Source: R-RK-3 sp963842775 | GTDB taxonomy: Bacteria; Pseudomonadota; Alphaproteobacteria; Rhizobiales; Rhodomicrobiaceae | DNA length: 64,000 nucleotides | Direction of reading: 5' to 3' | Assembly (NCBI GenBank): GCA_963842775.1 | Contig: CAWJHQ010000001.1 | Location: 124,001 to 188,000, forward strand | Part shown: positions 26,994 through 36,809 of the stretch, piece after piece | Numbering within the stretch: the stretch's first letter is position 1 | How the letters are laid out: each line of letters starts with the position of its first letter | Translations under genes and position numbers: made by a program | Notes under the pieces: generated by a model | Database searches by the model: none | What the model saw: the letters and a program-made list of their open reading frames with translations, nothing else | Told to the model about the DNA's origin: nothing

Positions 26994-27146
26994 ATGATGA
27001 AGCTCGTCAATGCAGCCATCGCTGCAAGCTTTCTGCTTGCAGTCAGCGCTCCGGCTTTCGCAGCCGACGCTCCGAAGACCAAGGCCGATTGCGAGAAGGC
27101 CAAGATGAAATGGGACGCTACGAAGAAGACCTGCTCGAAGAAGTAG
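26994..27146 (+). CDS. Small secreted peptide, 50 residues
   Basis: The precursor is a textbook Sec signal (LVNAAIAASFLLAVSAPAFAA) plus a 26-residue mature peptide rich in Lys with two Cys (ADCEKAKMKWDATKKTCSKK). An AGGGAGA ribosome-binding site precedes the ATG. The two Cys may form a disulphide. Similar tiny periplasmic peptides are common in Rhizobiales; the role is unknown. Confidence 0.75.
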   Translation: MMKLVNAAIAASFLLAVSAPAFAADAPKTKADCEKAKMKWDATKKTCSKK

Positions 27147-27252
27147 GGTCCCGCAAGATGGCAGCGGCCGCCCGGCGAGGGCACCGCTGCTTCTTCGCCT
27201 GTCTCTCTCCCCGCGGTTTTGCGTTGCGCTTGAGCGCCGTCCCCATGGAACG

Positions 27253-27716
27253 TTACGCATTCGCGGATGGCGGGTCTTCACGGGCCGCCGGTGACCGCTG
27301 CTCCCCCGGCTTCAGGGGAACATCCTCCGATCGCGCCAGAATGAAGGTCCGCTGCTTGGCGGCGTAGCTGTGATATGCGCCGCAATGCGGGCAGATCGCG
27401 TCATACCCCTTCACGATGCGGCGACGGTAGAGCTTGCTCCAGTCGCGCGTCTGGCTCGGAGTCGTCGACGCCGCCGTCCAGCTTCGCCACGTAATTCGCC
27501 CAAGCCTCATCCGCCAGCTTGAGCGACGTCCGCGCCGAGAACAAGACCGCAGCTCAGGCAGCGAAACGTCTCCGCCAGGGCGCGCATTCGTTTTTCGTCG
27601 CGTGAATGCAGGAACAGCGCGATCGGCAGCAGCACCGGCAGCGAGATGACGACGACGATGCCGCCGGCCACATACAGGACCGTATGCCACCACCGATGTC
27701 GCCTCCGCCGCCGCAC
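27253..27716 (-). CDS. Membrane protein with two CxxC zinc-ribbon motifs, two suspected +1 errors
   Basis: Reassembled as about 153 residues from three frames. First comes a membrane segment TVLYVAGGIVVVISLPVLLP and the knuckle FRCLSCGLVLGA. A middle SLKLADEAWANYVAKLDGG follows, then a second knuckle GYDAICPHCGAYHSY. The breaks lie at about 27525-27535 and 27440-27452, both +1. The paired CxxC motifs suggest one structural zinc or redox site. The function is unknown. Confidence 0.68.
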
Positions 27717-27752
27717 CGTCGCCGCGCGGGGGAACGGTGCCGCCCGCGCCTC

Positions 27753-28745
27753 CTATTGGTTCCGCCGCGACAGGGATACCGCATAAGCCGCGGCCCTGAC
27801 CAGGAGGATCGGATCGTCGGACGGCTCGATCCCGTCCGGCAGTTGCAGCGGATTGAACATGCCGGTCTGGCAATTCTCCAGCGCCGCGCCCTCCGCGATG
27901 GCCTTGACCGTCAGGCGTCCGACGGGAACCGCCGCGCGCGTCTCCGGCCAGGCGACCGTCGGATTGAGGAGGTCATCCCCCGCTTCGGCGAATTGCAGGC
28001 TGAAATCGAAGGCCGCCGGCTTTGCCGCGAGACGCGTCTTCAGCGCCTCGGCATAGAAGTCATCCGGCTTGGCCTTGGCCTCGTCGTCCGTCAGGGTCGC
28101 GCCGCCGTCGACCGGCTTGATCAGCCAGCGGGCCGCCTTGCGCGCGCCTTCGGCATTGGTGAAGAAGAATGTGTGTATGGCGAAATAGGATGCGTCCGTA
28201 TAGGAGGCCGGGAGCGGCCGCTCGCTCATATATTTCGCCTGCAGGGTCGTCTCGGGATTGGCCTGGACGAAGGCTTTGATCTTCTCGTCATTGGGCTTGC
28301 CGGTCGCCGGGTCAGGCGCGCGGGATTGCAGCAGCGCCAGGAATTGCGCCGGTGTTTTGGCCACGAACATCGGCGCGGAGATCATCACCAGTTCGGTCGG
28401 ACTGTCCGGGGTGTCGAACCGGATGGCAAGGCCGCGCGCGGCGGGCTTGGCCTTTTCGGAGACCTTCGGGTTCGGGCCGGCAATGGAGAAGCGCACCAGC
28501 GCCGGAATATCGGCGCCGCTGAACAGGGCCGCCTTCGAGATCGCCTTCGCGCCCGGCGCCGCCGTGAAGCTGCCGACCGCGCAGACGCCCTTCTGATGCG
28601 ACACGCGGACGTTCTGCGGCTTGCCGCCGAGCACGCTCAACGCATCGACCAGCGCCGTCGGATCGACCTCCTCCGCATGCAAGCCGCTGGAAAATGTGCA
28701 CAAAATGGCTATCGCCGCAGATCCGGCGAGACGAGGTAAGTTCAT
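27753..28745 (-). CDS. Periplasmic catalase-related peroxidase
   Basis: A 330-residue catalase-fold protein with a signal peptide ending GLHAEE. The catalase family core is recognised from VRVSHQKGVCAVGSFTAAPGA, with the distal His near residue 49, ARGLAIRFDTPDSPTELVM, and the proximal haem ligand Tyr in LVRAAAYAVSLSRR. Short catalase-like proteins of this kind act as organic-peroxide or H2O2 peroxidases rather than true catalases. A cytochrome b561 partner, often adjacent, is not seen. Confidence 0.9.
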   Translation of the reverse strand: MNLPRLAGSAAIAILCTFSSGLHAEEVDPTALVDALSVLGGKPQNVRVSHQKGVCAVGSFTAAPGAKAISKAALFSGADIPALVRFSIAGPNPKVSEKAKPAARGLAIRFDTPDSPTELVMISAPMFVAKTPAQFLALLQSRAPDPATGKPNDEKIKAFVQANPETTLQAKYMSERPLPASYTDASYFAIHTFFFTNAEGARKAARWLIKPVDGGATLTDDEAKAKPDDFYAEALKTRLAAKPAAFDFSLQFAEAGDDLLNPTVAWPETRAAVPVGRLTVKAIAEGAALENCQTGMFNPLQLPDGIEPSDDPILLVRAAAYAVSLSRRNQ

Positions 28746-28981
28746 TGGCGCACCCCACCTTATGGATTTCTAAAGAAAAGCCGCAGGTTCAAGAAAGACC
28801 AGATTGCAGCCCGGTAAAGCCCGGATGTTAAGCTTCCTGGAATTTGGCTGGTATGCAATCGACCAAATGGGTGAGGCGGCACACGAAGTGTACAATAAAT
28901 CGTCATCTGAGCGTGATCATGCGCAGTGCTTCCGCGCGCATGCATCGGGCGGGTGCAACTCTTGATAGATGTCGATGTGAG

Positions 28982-29951
28982 CTAAAGCTTGCGCAGCCAG
29001 ACCGTCTCGATCAGATGATCGGCGCCCTTATCCAGGATCAGATCGGCGCGCTGGCGTGTCGGCAGGATGTTCTGTTCCAGGTTCTTCAGATTGATGCGCT
29101 CCCAGATGCCGAGGGCGGTGGTGCGCGCATCCTCGTCCGAAAGCTTCGGAGTAGCGGTGGAAATAGGCCGCCGGGTCCTGGAAGGCGGTTTCCCGAAGCG
29201 CGTTGAAGCGCGTCACGTACCATTCCTCGATGACCTTCGGCTCGGCATGGATATAGACCGAGAAATCGAAGAAATCGGACACGAAGGGGATCGCCTCGCC
29301 ATTTCTTGGAAGCGTGGCGGGCTGCAGCACGTTGAGGCCCTCGACGATCAGGACGTCCGGGCGGTCGACGTAAATCGGCTGGTCTTTCCGCACGTCATAG
29401 TCGAAATGCGAATAGGTCGGCGCCTCGACGTTGCGGCGCCCGGCCTTCACTTCCGCCATGAATTGCAGCAGGCTCCGCTGGTCGAAGCTCTCCGGGAAGC
29501 CCTTGCGGTTCATCAGGCCGCGCGCCTCCAGCTCCGCATTCGGCAGGAGGAAGCCGTCGGTCGGCACCAGATCGACGCGCGGATGGTTGGGCCAGCGCGC
29601 CAGCAAAGCGCGCAGCACGCGGGCGGTGGTGCTCTTCCCCACGGCGACGCTGCCGGCGATGCCGATGATGAACGGCATCTTGCCATTGTGCTTGCGCAGG
29701 AACTCCGAGGTCTGCTCATGCAGCTTCTGCGCCGCGCCGACATAGAAATTCAGCAGCCGGGACAGCGGCAAGTAGATATGCTCGACCTCGTCGGGGGAAA
29801 TGCGCTCGATGACGCCGGAGAGCTTGTCGACCTCCTCATCGGTCAGCGTCATCGGCGTGTCGGCGCGCAGTTTTGCCCACTCATCATGGGTAAACATTTC
29901 ATATGGGGAGAATTCGAGCCGCGAGGAACGCTGCGTCAATCGTTCAAGCAT
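28982..29951 (-). CDS. coaA: Type I pantothenate kinase, one suspected +1 error
   Basis: First step of CoA synthesis, feedback-inhibited by CoA. After correction it is about 322 residues. P-loop GIAGSVAVGKSTTARVLRAL is near residue 100, with VPTDGFLLPNAELEARGLM and SHFDYDVRKDQPIYVDRPD. The C-terminus ERINLKNLEQNILPT and VWLRKL lies in another frame; dropping one base at 29146-29150 joins HRYS to KLSDEDARTTALG. It is immediately downstream of hisE on the same strand, the conserved order. Confidence 0.93.
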
Positions 29952-29954
29952 GTG

Positions 29955-30287
29955 CTAGTCATCCTGCGGCCTGGACCGTGAGGCTTTCTCGGCTAGGCCG
30001 GACTGCCCCATGCGAGCTTCCAGAAGATTGTATACATCATCCAGCGCGACATTGCGTGCCTCGAGTAGAACAAGCAGGTGATAGAGAAGGTCCGCCGCCT
30101 CGGCCTTCAACGCCTCGTGATCCTGCGTCAGCGCCGCGATCACGGTCTCGATGGCCTCCTCGCCCAGCTTTCGCGCGCATTTGGCCGGGCCGGCGTCCAG
30201 GAGCTGGCGCGTATAGGAATTGCCGGCATCGGAGGCGCGCCGGGCCGCTATGGTCCGGGCAAGCCGGGAAAGTGTGTCTTCGGGCAT
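29955..30287 (-). CDS. hisE: Phosphoribosyl-ATP pyrophosphatase
   Basis: Second step of histidine synthesis, hydrolysing PR-ATP to PR-AMP. The 110-residue product shows KLGEEAIETVIAAL and KAEAADLLYHLLVLLEAR, the MazG-like metal-binding pattern (EExxE and ExxD). It ends four bases before coaA, so both are on one transcript. The rest of the his operon is not in the window. Confidence 0.95.
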   Translation of the reverse strand: MPEDTLSRLARTIAARRASDAGNSYTRQLLDAGPAKCARKLGEEAIETVIAALTQDHEALKAEAADLLYHLLVLLEARNVALDDVYNLLEARMGQSGLAEKASRSRPQDD

Positions 30288-30387
30288 GGTGCTTCGCCGA
30301 CTCGCGCGGCATCTGAGTGGTCACGGTTGTATGTCGGGCGCATCCTTAGCCGAATTCGGGATGCAAATCACTTTATCTCCGCTTTTG

Positions 30388-30535
30388 TCTTCATCGGCGC
30401 ATCCGCGCCGCTGGGTTAGCCCGCTTGCGGGCCCCGGGTGCCCGATCCAAGCGCCGAGCAAGCAGCTGGCACAGCGTCCGTGGCGGTTTCCCGGGGCCCG
30501 CAAGCGGGCCGATATGCCGGGCGGATGCCCGGCTA
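30388..30535. repeat. Dispersed palindromic repeat, family F (compound)
   Basis: CGGCGCATCCGCGCCG, GCCCGCTTGCGGGCCCCGGG and TGCCCGATCC match the copy near 13060. A second inverted half CCCGGGGCCCGCAAGCGGGC follows about 60 bp later, so the unit is roughly palindromic over 150 bp. It occupies most of the hisE upstream gap. Confidence 0.65.
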
Positions 30536-30737
30536 AGGGAAAGACCCAAGCAACCTCACCCGATCGGGTGAAGCGGTCCAGGTGAAGTGCGTTCAGATAC
30601 CCTGTTCGAGGCTATGCAAGTGCGGACGTAGCGGCAAGCCATTCGGTGAACTGCACGTGAATACTATCACCTCATTTGGATGAAGCTGATAGTTGCAAGC
30701 AGGAATATTGCTTATCCATCCTTGATCAGAGCATCAC

Positions 30738-31091
30738 ATGAAACCATTCTTGCTTTTTATTTCGATCTTCGGTCCTGCGTCGGCGCTTGCGTTGGTGGCC
30801 GGCTCAACCGTTTTACATAATGACAGCGGAACACGCACCGTAGCGAAAGAACCTATTACCGCCACAGGATGCGTGATGGCGACCAGCACATGTGGCCTGA
30901 TCCTGAAGTCGCAATCCGGCTTGTTTTATGAACTGCAGGGCGCCGACTTGCCGCAGGCAGCGAGCGGCACACAAGTGCTGGTGACCGGACGCTGGCACCG
31001 CGGCAAGCAGACTGCGACCTGCCATTCACGCGCGGATGTCGGCAGCATCAGAGTGGACAAGTGGCACGTCCTGCGCGGTTCATGCGAGTAG
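30738..31091 (+). CDS. Small exported protein, DUF5818-like
   Basis: A 117-residue protein with a hydrophobic export segment (FLLFISIFGPASALALVAGS). The mature OB-like domain reads ATGCVMATSTCGLILKSQSG and FYELQGADLPQAASGTQVLVTGRW, which resembles DUF5818 (a compact beta barrel). Four Cys residues could form two disulphides. The function is unknown. It ends four bases from convergent yggS. Confidence 0.7.
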   Translation: MKPFLLFISIFGPASALALVAGSTVLHNDSGTRTVAKEPITATGCVMATSTCGLILKSQSGLFYELQGADLPQAASGTQVLVTGRWHRGKQTATCHSRADVGSIRVDKWHVLRGSCE

Positions 31092-31095
31092 AGGT

Positions 31096-31773
31096 TTATT
31101 TATCCCGCGCCCCGAACAGCGCCGAGCCGACGCGCACATGCGTCGCGCCGCAGCGGATCGCGGCCTCGTAATCCGCGCTCATGCCCATGCTGAGCGAGGG
31201 CAGCCCCAGATCGCGCGCCAATTTGGCGAGCAGCTCGAAATGCGGCTCGGGCGGCTCGTCGAAAGGCGGGATGCACATCAGGCCGTCGATGTTCAGCCCC
31301 AGCTCGTTCCGGCAGGCGCTCAGCAGGCCTTCGGCCTCGCGCGGCGCGACGCCGGCCTTCTGCGGCTCCTCGCCGGTGTTCACCTGGATGAACAGGCGGG
31401 GCTTGCGACCCTGCGCCGCCATTTCCGCGGCCAGCGCCGCCGCGATCTTGACCCGGTCGACGGTGTGAATGGCGTCGAACAGCGCGACGGCGTCACGCGC
31501 CTTGTTCGATTGCAGCGGCCCGATCAGATGCAGCTCGATCCCCGGATGCGCCTCGCGCAGATCCGGCCATTTGGCCTTCGCCTCCTGCACGCGGTTCTCG
31601 CCGAAGATCCGCTGGCCCGCCGCGATCACCGGCAGGATCGCGTCCGCGCCATAGGTCTTCGTCACGGCGATCAGCGCGACGTCGCCGGCCTCGCGCCCCG
31701 TATCCCGCGCCGCGCGGCCGATCCTGTCGGTAATTTCACGCAGCCTGTCAGCCGCTCCGATGCCGTTTTCCAT
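31096..31773 (-). CDS. PLP homeostasis protein YggS/PROSC family
   Basis: A 225-residue single-domain fold-III PLP protein controlling pyridoxal phosphate and amino acid homeostasis. The PLP Lys is in LIAVTKTYGADAI; IFGENRVQEAKAKWP, LHLIGPLQSNKARD, FIQVNTGEEPQKAGV and the phosphate-binding SMGMSADYEAAIRCGATHVRVGSALFG are all present. The start at 31773 is preferred; a longer frame through 32700 is only the antisense of leuS. Confidence 0.94.
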   Translation of the reverse strand: MENGIGAADRLREITDRIGRAARDTGREAGDVALIAVTKTYGADAILPVIAAGQRIFGENRVQEAKAKWPDLREAHPGIELHLIGPLQSNKARDAVALFDAIHTVDRVKIAAALAAEMAAQGRKPRLFIQVNTGEEPQKAGVAPREAEGLLSACRNELGLNIDGLMCIPPFDEPPEPHFELLAKLARDLGLPSLSMGMSADYEAAIRCGATHVRVGSALFGARDK

Positions 31774-31914
31774 CGCCGTCCCTTCAAAAACTTCGAATAT
31801 GTATGCCCGCTTCCCAAGCGCTGCTTGACCGCACCACCCTTTTTCGGCTGGATACCACACCGAAGAGCCGCCCGCGTCCAGCGGCGGCCAAAACACGATG
31901 TAAGATAAAACACT

Positions 31915-34523
31915 ATGGCCTCGGAACGATATAACGCACCGGATCGCGAAGCGCATTGGCGCAAGGTCTGGGATGACGCCCAAATCTACCGCGCGGAAGA
32001 GAACGAATCGCGGCCGAAATACTATGTTCTTGAGATGTTCCCCTATCCGTCGGGGCGCATCCATATAGGCCATGTCCGCAATTACTCCATGGGGGATGTG
32101 GTCGCGCGCTATAAGCGGGCCAAGGGGCATAATGTCCTGCACCCGATGGGCTGGGACGGCTTCGGCATGCCGGCGGAAAACGCCGCGCTGGAGAGCAAGA
32201 TCCATCCCAAGACGTCGACCTATCAGAATATCGACGACATGCGCGGCCAGCTCAAGGGCATGGGCCTGTCGCTGGATTGGAGCCGCGAGCTGGCCACCTG
32301 CGATCCCGAATATTACGCGCAGCAGCAGCGGCTGTTCGTCGACTTCTTCAATAAGGGGCTGGTGTACCGCAAGAAGAGCAAGGTCAATTGGGACCCGGTC
32401 GACCATACGGTGCTGGCCAATGAGCAGGTGATCGACGGCCGCGGCTGGCGCTCCGGCGCGCTGGTCGAGCAGCGCGAGCTGAGCCAGTGGTTCCTGAAGA
32501 TCACCGAATATGCCGAGGATCTGCTCGCCGCGCTGGATGGGCTGGACCGCTGGCCGGACAAGGTGCGGCTGATGCAGCGCAACTGGATCGGCCGCTCCGA
32601 AGGGCTGCTTGATGCGCATGGCGCTGGAAGGCGAGGCGCTGCCCAAGGGGCATGAGGCGCTGGAGGTGTTCACCACGCGGCCGGACACGATTTTCGGCAT
32701 GTCCTTCTGCGCCGTGTCGCCCGATCATCCGCTGGCGACCGCGCTGGCGAAGAAGGACAAGAAGCTGAAAAGCTTCATCGACGAATGCCACCGCATGGGC
32801 ACCAGCGTGGAAGAGATCGAGCGCGCCGAGAAGAAGGGCTACGACACCGGCTTGAAGGTCGTGCATCCCGTTCCGCAAGACGTCGAAAGTGCCGCTCTAT
32901 GTCGCCAATTTCATCCTGATGGACTATGGCACGGGCGCGATTTTCGGCTGCCCGGCGCATGATCAGCGCGACCTGGATTTCGCCCGGAAATACAAGCTGA
33001 AGGTCAAGCCGGTCGTCGTTCCCGAGGGCGAAGACCCGAAAAGCTTCGCGATCGGCGACGAGGCCTATACCGGCCCCGGGCGCATCGCCAATTCCGGCTT
33101 CCTGGACGGCATGAGCGTCGAGGACGCCAAGAACGAGGTGGCGAACCGGCTGGAAAAACAAGGGCAGGGCGAGCGGAAGATCAATTTCCGCCTGCGCGAC
33201 TGGGGCATTTCGCGCCAGCGCTATTGGGGCTGCCCGATCCCGATCGTGCATTGCGAGAAATGCGGCGCCGTGCCCGCCACCGATCTGCCGGTGCTGCTGC
33301 CGGACGATGTCACCTTCGACACGCCGGGCAACCCGCTGGACCGGCATCCGACCTGGAAGCATGTGAACTGTCCGAGCTGCGGCGGCAAGGCGACGCGCGA
33401 AACCGACACGATGGACACTTTCGTCGATTCCTCGTGGTATTTCGCAAGGTTCTGCTCGCCGCACGCGTCAAAACCCGTGGACAGCAAAGCCGTCGCCTAC
33501 TGGCTGCCGGTCGATCAATATATTGGCGGCGTCGAACACGCGATCCTGCATCTGCTCTATTCGCGCTTCTTCATGCGCGCCATGACCGATACCGGCCATC
33601 TGAAGCTTGCCGAACCTTTCGCCGGGCTGTTCACGCAAGGCATGGTGATTCACGAGACCTATCGCGACGAGGACGGCAAGTGGCTGAATCCGGAGGAAAT
33701 CCGCTTCGTCGGCAATGACAGCGCCAGTCGCCGCGCCGTCACCGCCGATGGCGGCCAGCCGGTGATCATCGGCGCCGCTGAGAAAATGTCGAAGTCGAAG
33801 CGCAACACCGTCGATCCGCTCACCTTCATTTCGCATTACGGCGCGGACACGATTCGCTGGTTCGTGCTGTCGGACTCGCCGCCCGAGCGCGACGTGCTGT
33901 GGACCGAGGAAGGCGTGCAGGGCTCCTGGCGCTTCGTGCAGCGGGCCTGGCGCCTGGTCGACGAGGCGGCGGCTCAGGGCGCGAAGCACGGCGCCAAACG
34001 CCCCGCGACGTTCAGCCCGGCCGCCGACGATCTGCGCCGCGCCGCCCATCGCGCGCTGGACGCCGTCAGCCGCAATATCGAAGGATTGCGCTTCAATACG
34101 GCGATCGCCGCCATCTATGAATTTGCCAATAAGCTCGGCGCGGCCCTGCAAGGACAAAAAACGGCCAAAGATCCGGGGCTTGATTGGGCGGTGCGCGAAT
34201 CAGCGGAATTGCTCGCGCAGATGTTCGCGCCGATGATGCCGCATCTCGCGGAAGAGTGTTGGGCGCGGCTCGGCTACAACAGTCTGGTTGCAAAACAGGC
34301 CTGGCCGGAGGTCGAAAAGCCTCTGCTCGTTGACGATAAGGTCACGATTGCCGTACAGGTTAATGGTAAGAGACGGGACGAGTTGATGATCTCGCGCGAC
34401 GCATCACAGGGCGATGTCGAGGCCGCCGCATTGGCGCTCGACGGCGTGAAGCGCGCTATCGAGGGCCGGGCGATCAAGAAAATTATCGTGATACCGCAGA
34501 GGATCGTCAATGTCGTTGCTTGA
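31915..34523 (+). CDS. leuS: Leucyl-tRNA synthetase, two suspected +1 errors
   Basis: Charges tRNA-Leu. After correction it has about 868 residues, the normal size. The HIGH motif is PYPSGRIHIGHVRNY near residue 45. The editing domain includes TTRPDTIFGMSFCAVSPDHP and DYGTGAIFGCPAHDQRDLDFA. KMSKS is AEKMSKSKRNTVDP. The frame breaks at about 32609 (extra T in CTGCTTGATG) and at 32877-32882 (extra G in CATCCCGTTC). Both are +1 and leave homology uninterrupted. lptE overlaps its end by 14 bases. Confidence 0.95.
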
Positions 34524-35064
34524 GGGGACAAGAGTGGGGGCACTCGCAAAAACGTTGAAGTCGGTTGCCGTGGCCGGGGTTCTCGCCGCTGCGGCCGCGC
34601 TTGTCAGCGGCTGCGGCTGGCAGCCTCTCTATGGGCCGACGGCGAGCGGCGCCCAGCTCACCGACGTCATGCGCACCGTCGATATTTCGATCGTGCCGGG
34701 CCGCGTCGGCCAGCGCATCCGCAACGAGCTGATCTTCAAGACCACTGGGGGCGGCGAAGCCAGCGACCAGAGGAAATACCGGCTCGACATCGCCGTGCGT
34801 GAATCGATCCTGAACACGGCTGTTGAACAGACCGGCGATCCCAGTGGTCAGGTTTACCAGCTCTATACTCAATACAAGCTTGTCCGCATCGAGGATGGCA
34901 AGGTGGTGATGGAGGGGCATAGCAACGCCCGCGCCGCCTTTGACAAGGCCGATTCGGTCTTCGCCGACGTTCGCGCCAAGCGCGACGCCGAAGACCGCTC
35001 CGCCCGCACCATTTCGGAAGCGATCCGCCTCCGTCTGGCGGCCTATTTCTCGTCGAACGCCTAG
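34510..35064 (+). CDS. lptE: LPS-assembly lipoprotein LptE
   Basis: Outer-membrane lipoprotein that plugs LptD during lipopolysaccharide insertion. The 184-residue product has a lipobox LVSGCG after the signal. GWQPLYGPTASGAQL and the VGQRIRNELIF segment are typical of alphaproteobacterial LptE. It overlaps leuS by 14 bases, showing translational coupling. Normally holA follows directly; here holA is about 6.2 kb downstream. Confidence 0.92.
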   Translation: MSLLEGTRVGALAKTLKSVAVAGVLAAAAALVSGCGWQPLYGPTASGAQLTDVMRTVDISIVPGRVGQRIRNELIFKTTGGGEASDQRKYRLDIAVRESILNTAVEQTGDPSGQVYQLYTQYKLVRIEDGKVVMEGHSNARAAFDKADSVFADVRAKRDAEDRSARTISEAIRLRLAAYFSSNA

Positions 35065-35152
35065 AATTTTCGAGGCCCCGGCAGTCGCGTCTGCAATTCA
35101 GCAGTGGCGGCTGCGGAATCACCCGCATACCCATAAATTCAGACCGCGCTGT

Positions 35153-35336
35153 CGTCGCTCCCTCTCCCATTGGGAGAGGGTTGGGGTGAGGGGTTATGGA
35201 CTATCGGTGCGCAACAACCCCTCACCCGGCGCTTTCCGCGCCGACCCCCGTACTGCACGGGGCAGGCTCTCTCCCATGGGAGAGGTGAGGCTCGTGCCGG
35301 TCTTACGGCATGGGTTCATGTCACCGGGACTTGGTA
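35153..35336. repeat. Truncated family C repeat element
   Basis: It contains CGCTCCCTCTCCCATTGGG, CCCCTCACCCGGCG, CTCTCCCATGGGAGAG and the end GTCACCGGGACTTGGTA. It is in reverse orientation to the copy at 2574-2814. The other terminus is missing, so it is a partial copy. Confidence 0.65.
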
Positions 35337-35664
35337 TGACGGGTGAGTATTTTGCATACGCCTGGTGTGAAAACTCCGGTGGATGAAAGTCATGTAGAAT
35401 AATTTTCCGCACCCTCCACGCTCATCTGCGGTGCTTGCGCGAGGAATAGCATTCCAACTGCGCGCAAACCCAAGACGTTTTCACACGGGCTCGCCCTCAT
35501 CTCGGACATGAGGCTCAATTTGATCGCGAGACAGATTGCGCCTCATCGTACCCAATCCTCGCGGGGTGGGCGCCCGCGATGGCTCTCGGTCCCGCTTTTG
35601 CCACACCCATTGCAGAGACTCGCGAATATTGACACTATTGCTTCATGTTGAAGGCGCGGATCTT

Positions 35665-36087
35665 ATGAACAAACTCTTTATCAAAACTGCCCTGTACCTC
35701 ACCGCCGTAGCGATTATTGTACTTTCCATGGGAGAGCGGGTTTGGGCGGTCGACGCAAACGAGGCATTTGGGTGCTGGATTGCCGAGCAGCGTGATGGCG
35801 CGGCGACCTACAAGTTGGCAGCTTGCGGAACCAAGATTTGCGGAAAAGCGATCAGAGCTGCCTCGGATGGACACCATCCGACGGAGGCGGAAGTGGCTGG
35901 CAGTGCTAATCAAAGCCTGTTTTCTGGAAAAAAAACTGGAAAAACATCTTGGTCCGGCCAGATGTACATATTTCGAGTCGGAACGAAATTCGAGGTCGAA
36001 TTGAAAGTAATTTCAAAAAACGAACTTGAAATTGGGAACTATTTGGCGAAACGGAGCTGGAGCCGAGTACCTTGTCCACCTGCCTAA
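35665..36087 (+). CDS. Secreted DUF2147-like protein
   Basis: A 140-residue protein with a signal peptide ending RVWAVD. The mature domain has FGCWIAEQRDGAATYKLAACGTKICGKAI and a C-terminal VISKNELEIGNYLAKRSWSRVPCP, a pattern close to DUF2147 (small beta-barrel periplasmic proteins). The role is unknown. It is the first gene in the lptE-holA insert. The ATG at 35665 is favoured by the signal peptide. Confidence 0.7.
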   Translation: MNKLFIKTALYLTAVAIIVLSMGERVWAVDANEAFGCWIAEQRDGAATYKLAACGTKICGKAIRAASDGHHPTEAEVAGSANQSLFSGKKTGKTSWSGQMYIFRVGTKFEVELKVISKNELEIGNYLAKRSWSRVPCPPA

Positions 36088-36111
36088 AGAGTATGCCGCC
36101 ACCGTGGCGGC

Positions 36112-36291
36112 AAACTCGCCGCCTGGGCCGCGATCCTGGCAATCCCGACGGCGATCGCGGGCATTTACGGGATGAATTTCGATTACATTCCCGAGCTGAA
36201 ATGGGCCTACGGCTATTTTGTGGTGATCGGCGTCACGATTTCGGCTTGCGCCGCGCTCTTTTGGCGCTTTCGGCGTGCTAACTGGCTCTGA
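36112..36291 (+). pseudogene. corA: CorA magnesium transporter, C-terminal remnant
   Basis: The frame reads KLAAWAAILAIPTAIAGIYG then MNFDYIPELKWAYGYF and ends RRANWL. This is the two-helix C-terminal pore of CorA, including the GMN selectivity motif and the MPEL-like loop. Nothing upstream encodes the large cytoplasmic domain, so about 60 residues survive of a roughly 320-residue protein. The break with the DUF2147 gene end is abrupt, suggesting deletion or recombination. Confidence 0.85.
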
Positions 36292-36440
36292 TCGCTTTCG
36301 GGGCCAGGCGGGCGGGTCGCCCCGGACCCTTTCGGTCACCATTCAGATTTCGCCGAGCATACTGCGTTGAGCGAGGATATCGGCGCCCGTTCAGATGACG
36401 AGACACCGCTGTTTTCGCGCCTCGCAAGAATGACGACTAA

Positions 36441-36716
36441 TACCAAATCTCTGAAAGTGCGACTCATGCGCCTCAATCCAGCGGCTGTGGAATTCCGCCT
36501 CGAACTTGCGGAGGCGTCGCTCCCTCTCCCATAGGCGAATGCTTGTCGTTCGCCGTAAAGGCTCACGAGCGGGAGAGGGTTGGGGTGAGGGGGTAAGCGT
36601 TTGATGGATAGCCATAAACCCCTCACCCGGCGCTGTCCGCGCCGACCTCTCCCCATGGGAGAGGTGAAGACAAGCGCTGATTGCACCGCATGAGTTCATG
36701 TCGCTGGGTCTTGGTA
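36441..36716. repeat. Miniature repeat element, family C, 276 bp, flanked by TAA on both sides
   Basis: It starts TACCAAATCTCTGAAAGTGC and ends GGGTCTTGGTA, flanked by TAA at 36438-36440 and 36717-36719. Compared with the copy at 2574-2814 it is inverted and carries an extra segment near 36530-36570 (GGCGAATGCTTGTCGTTCGCC, itself a hairpin). Confidence 0.7.
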
Positions 36717-36809
36717 TAACGCCTCGATGCGACCATCTCCGCTTCGACCTTAAATCCGCCTACCCCTTATTGCTTCGTGTCATGTCACCACATTTTCGGG
36801 TGTTGCCGC

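Noticed and set aside
31096..32700. A 534-codon minus-strand frame spanning yggS and the start of leuS
   Set aside because: Only the first 678 bases from 31096 encode YggS. The remainder is the antisense of leuS, which has clear HIGH-motif homology on the plus strand.
2700..36660. CRISPR array formed by the CTCTCCC/GGGAGAG and CCCCTCACCC words
   Set aside because: The words belong to whole dispersed elements with defined ends, not to regularly spaced direct repeats with unique spacers, and no cas gene is present.
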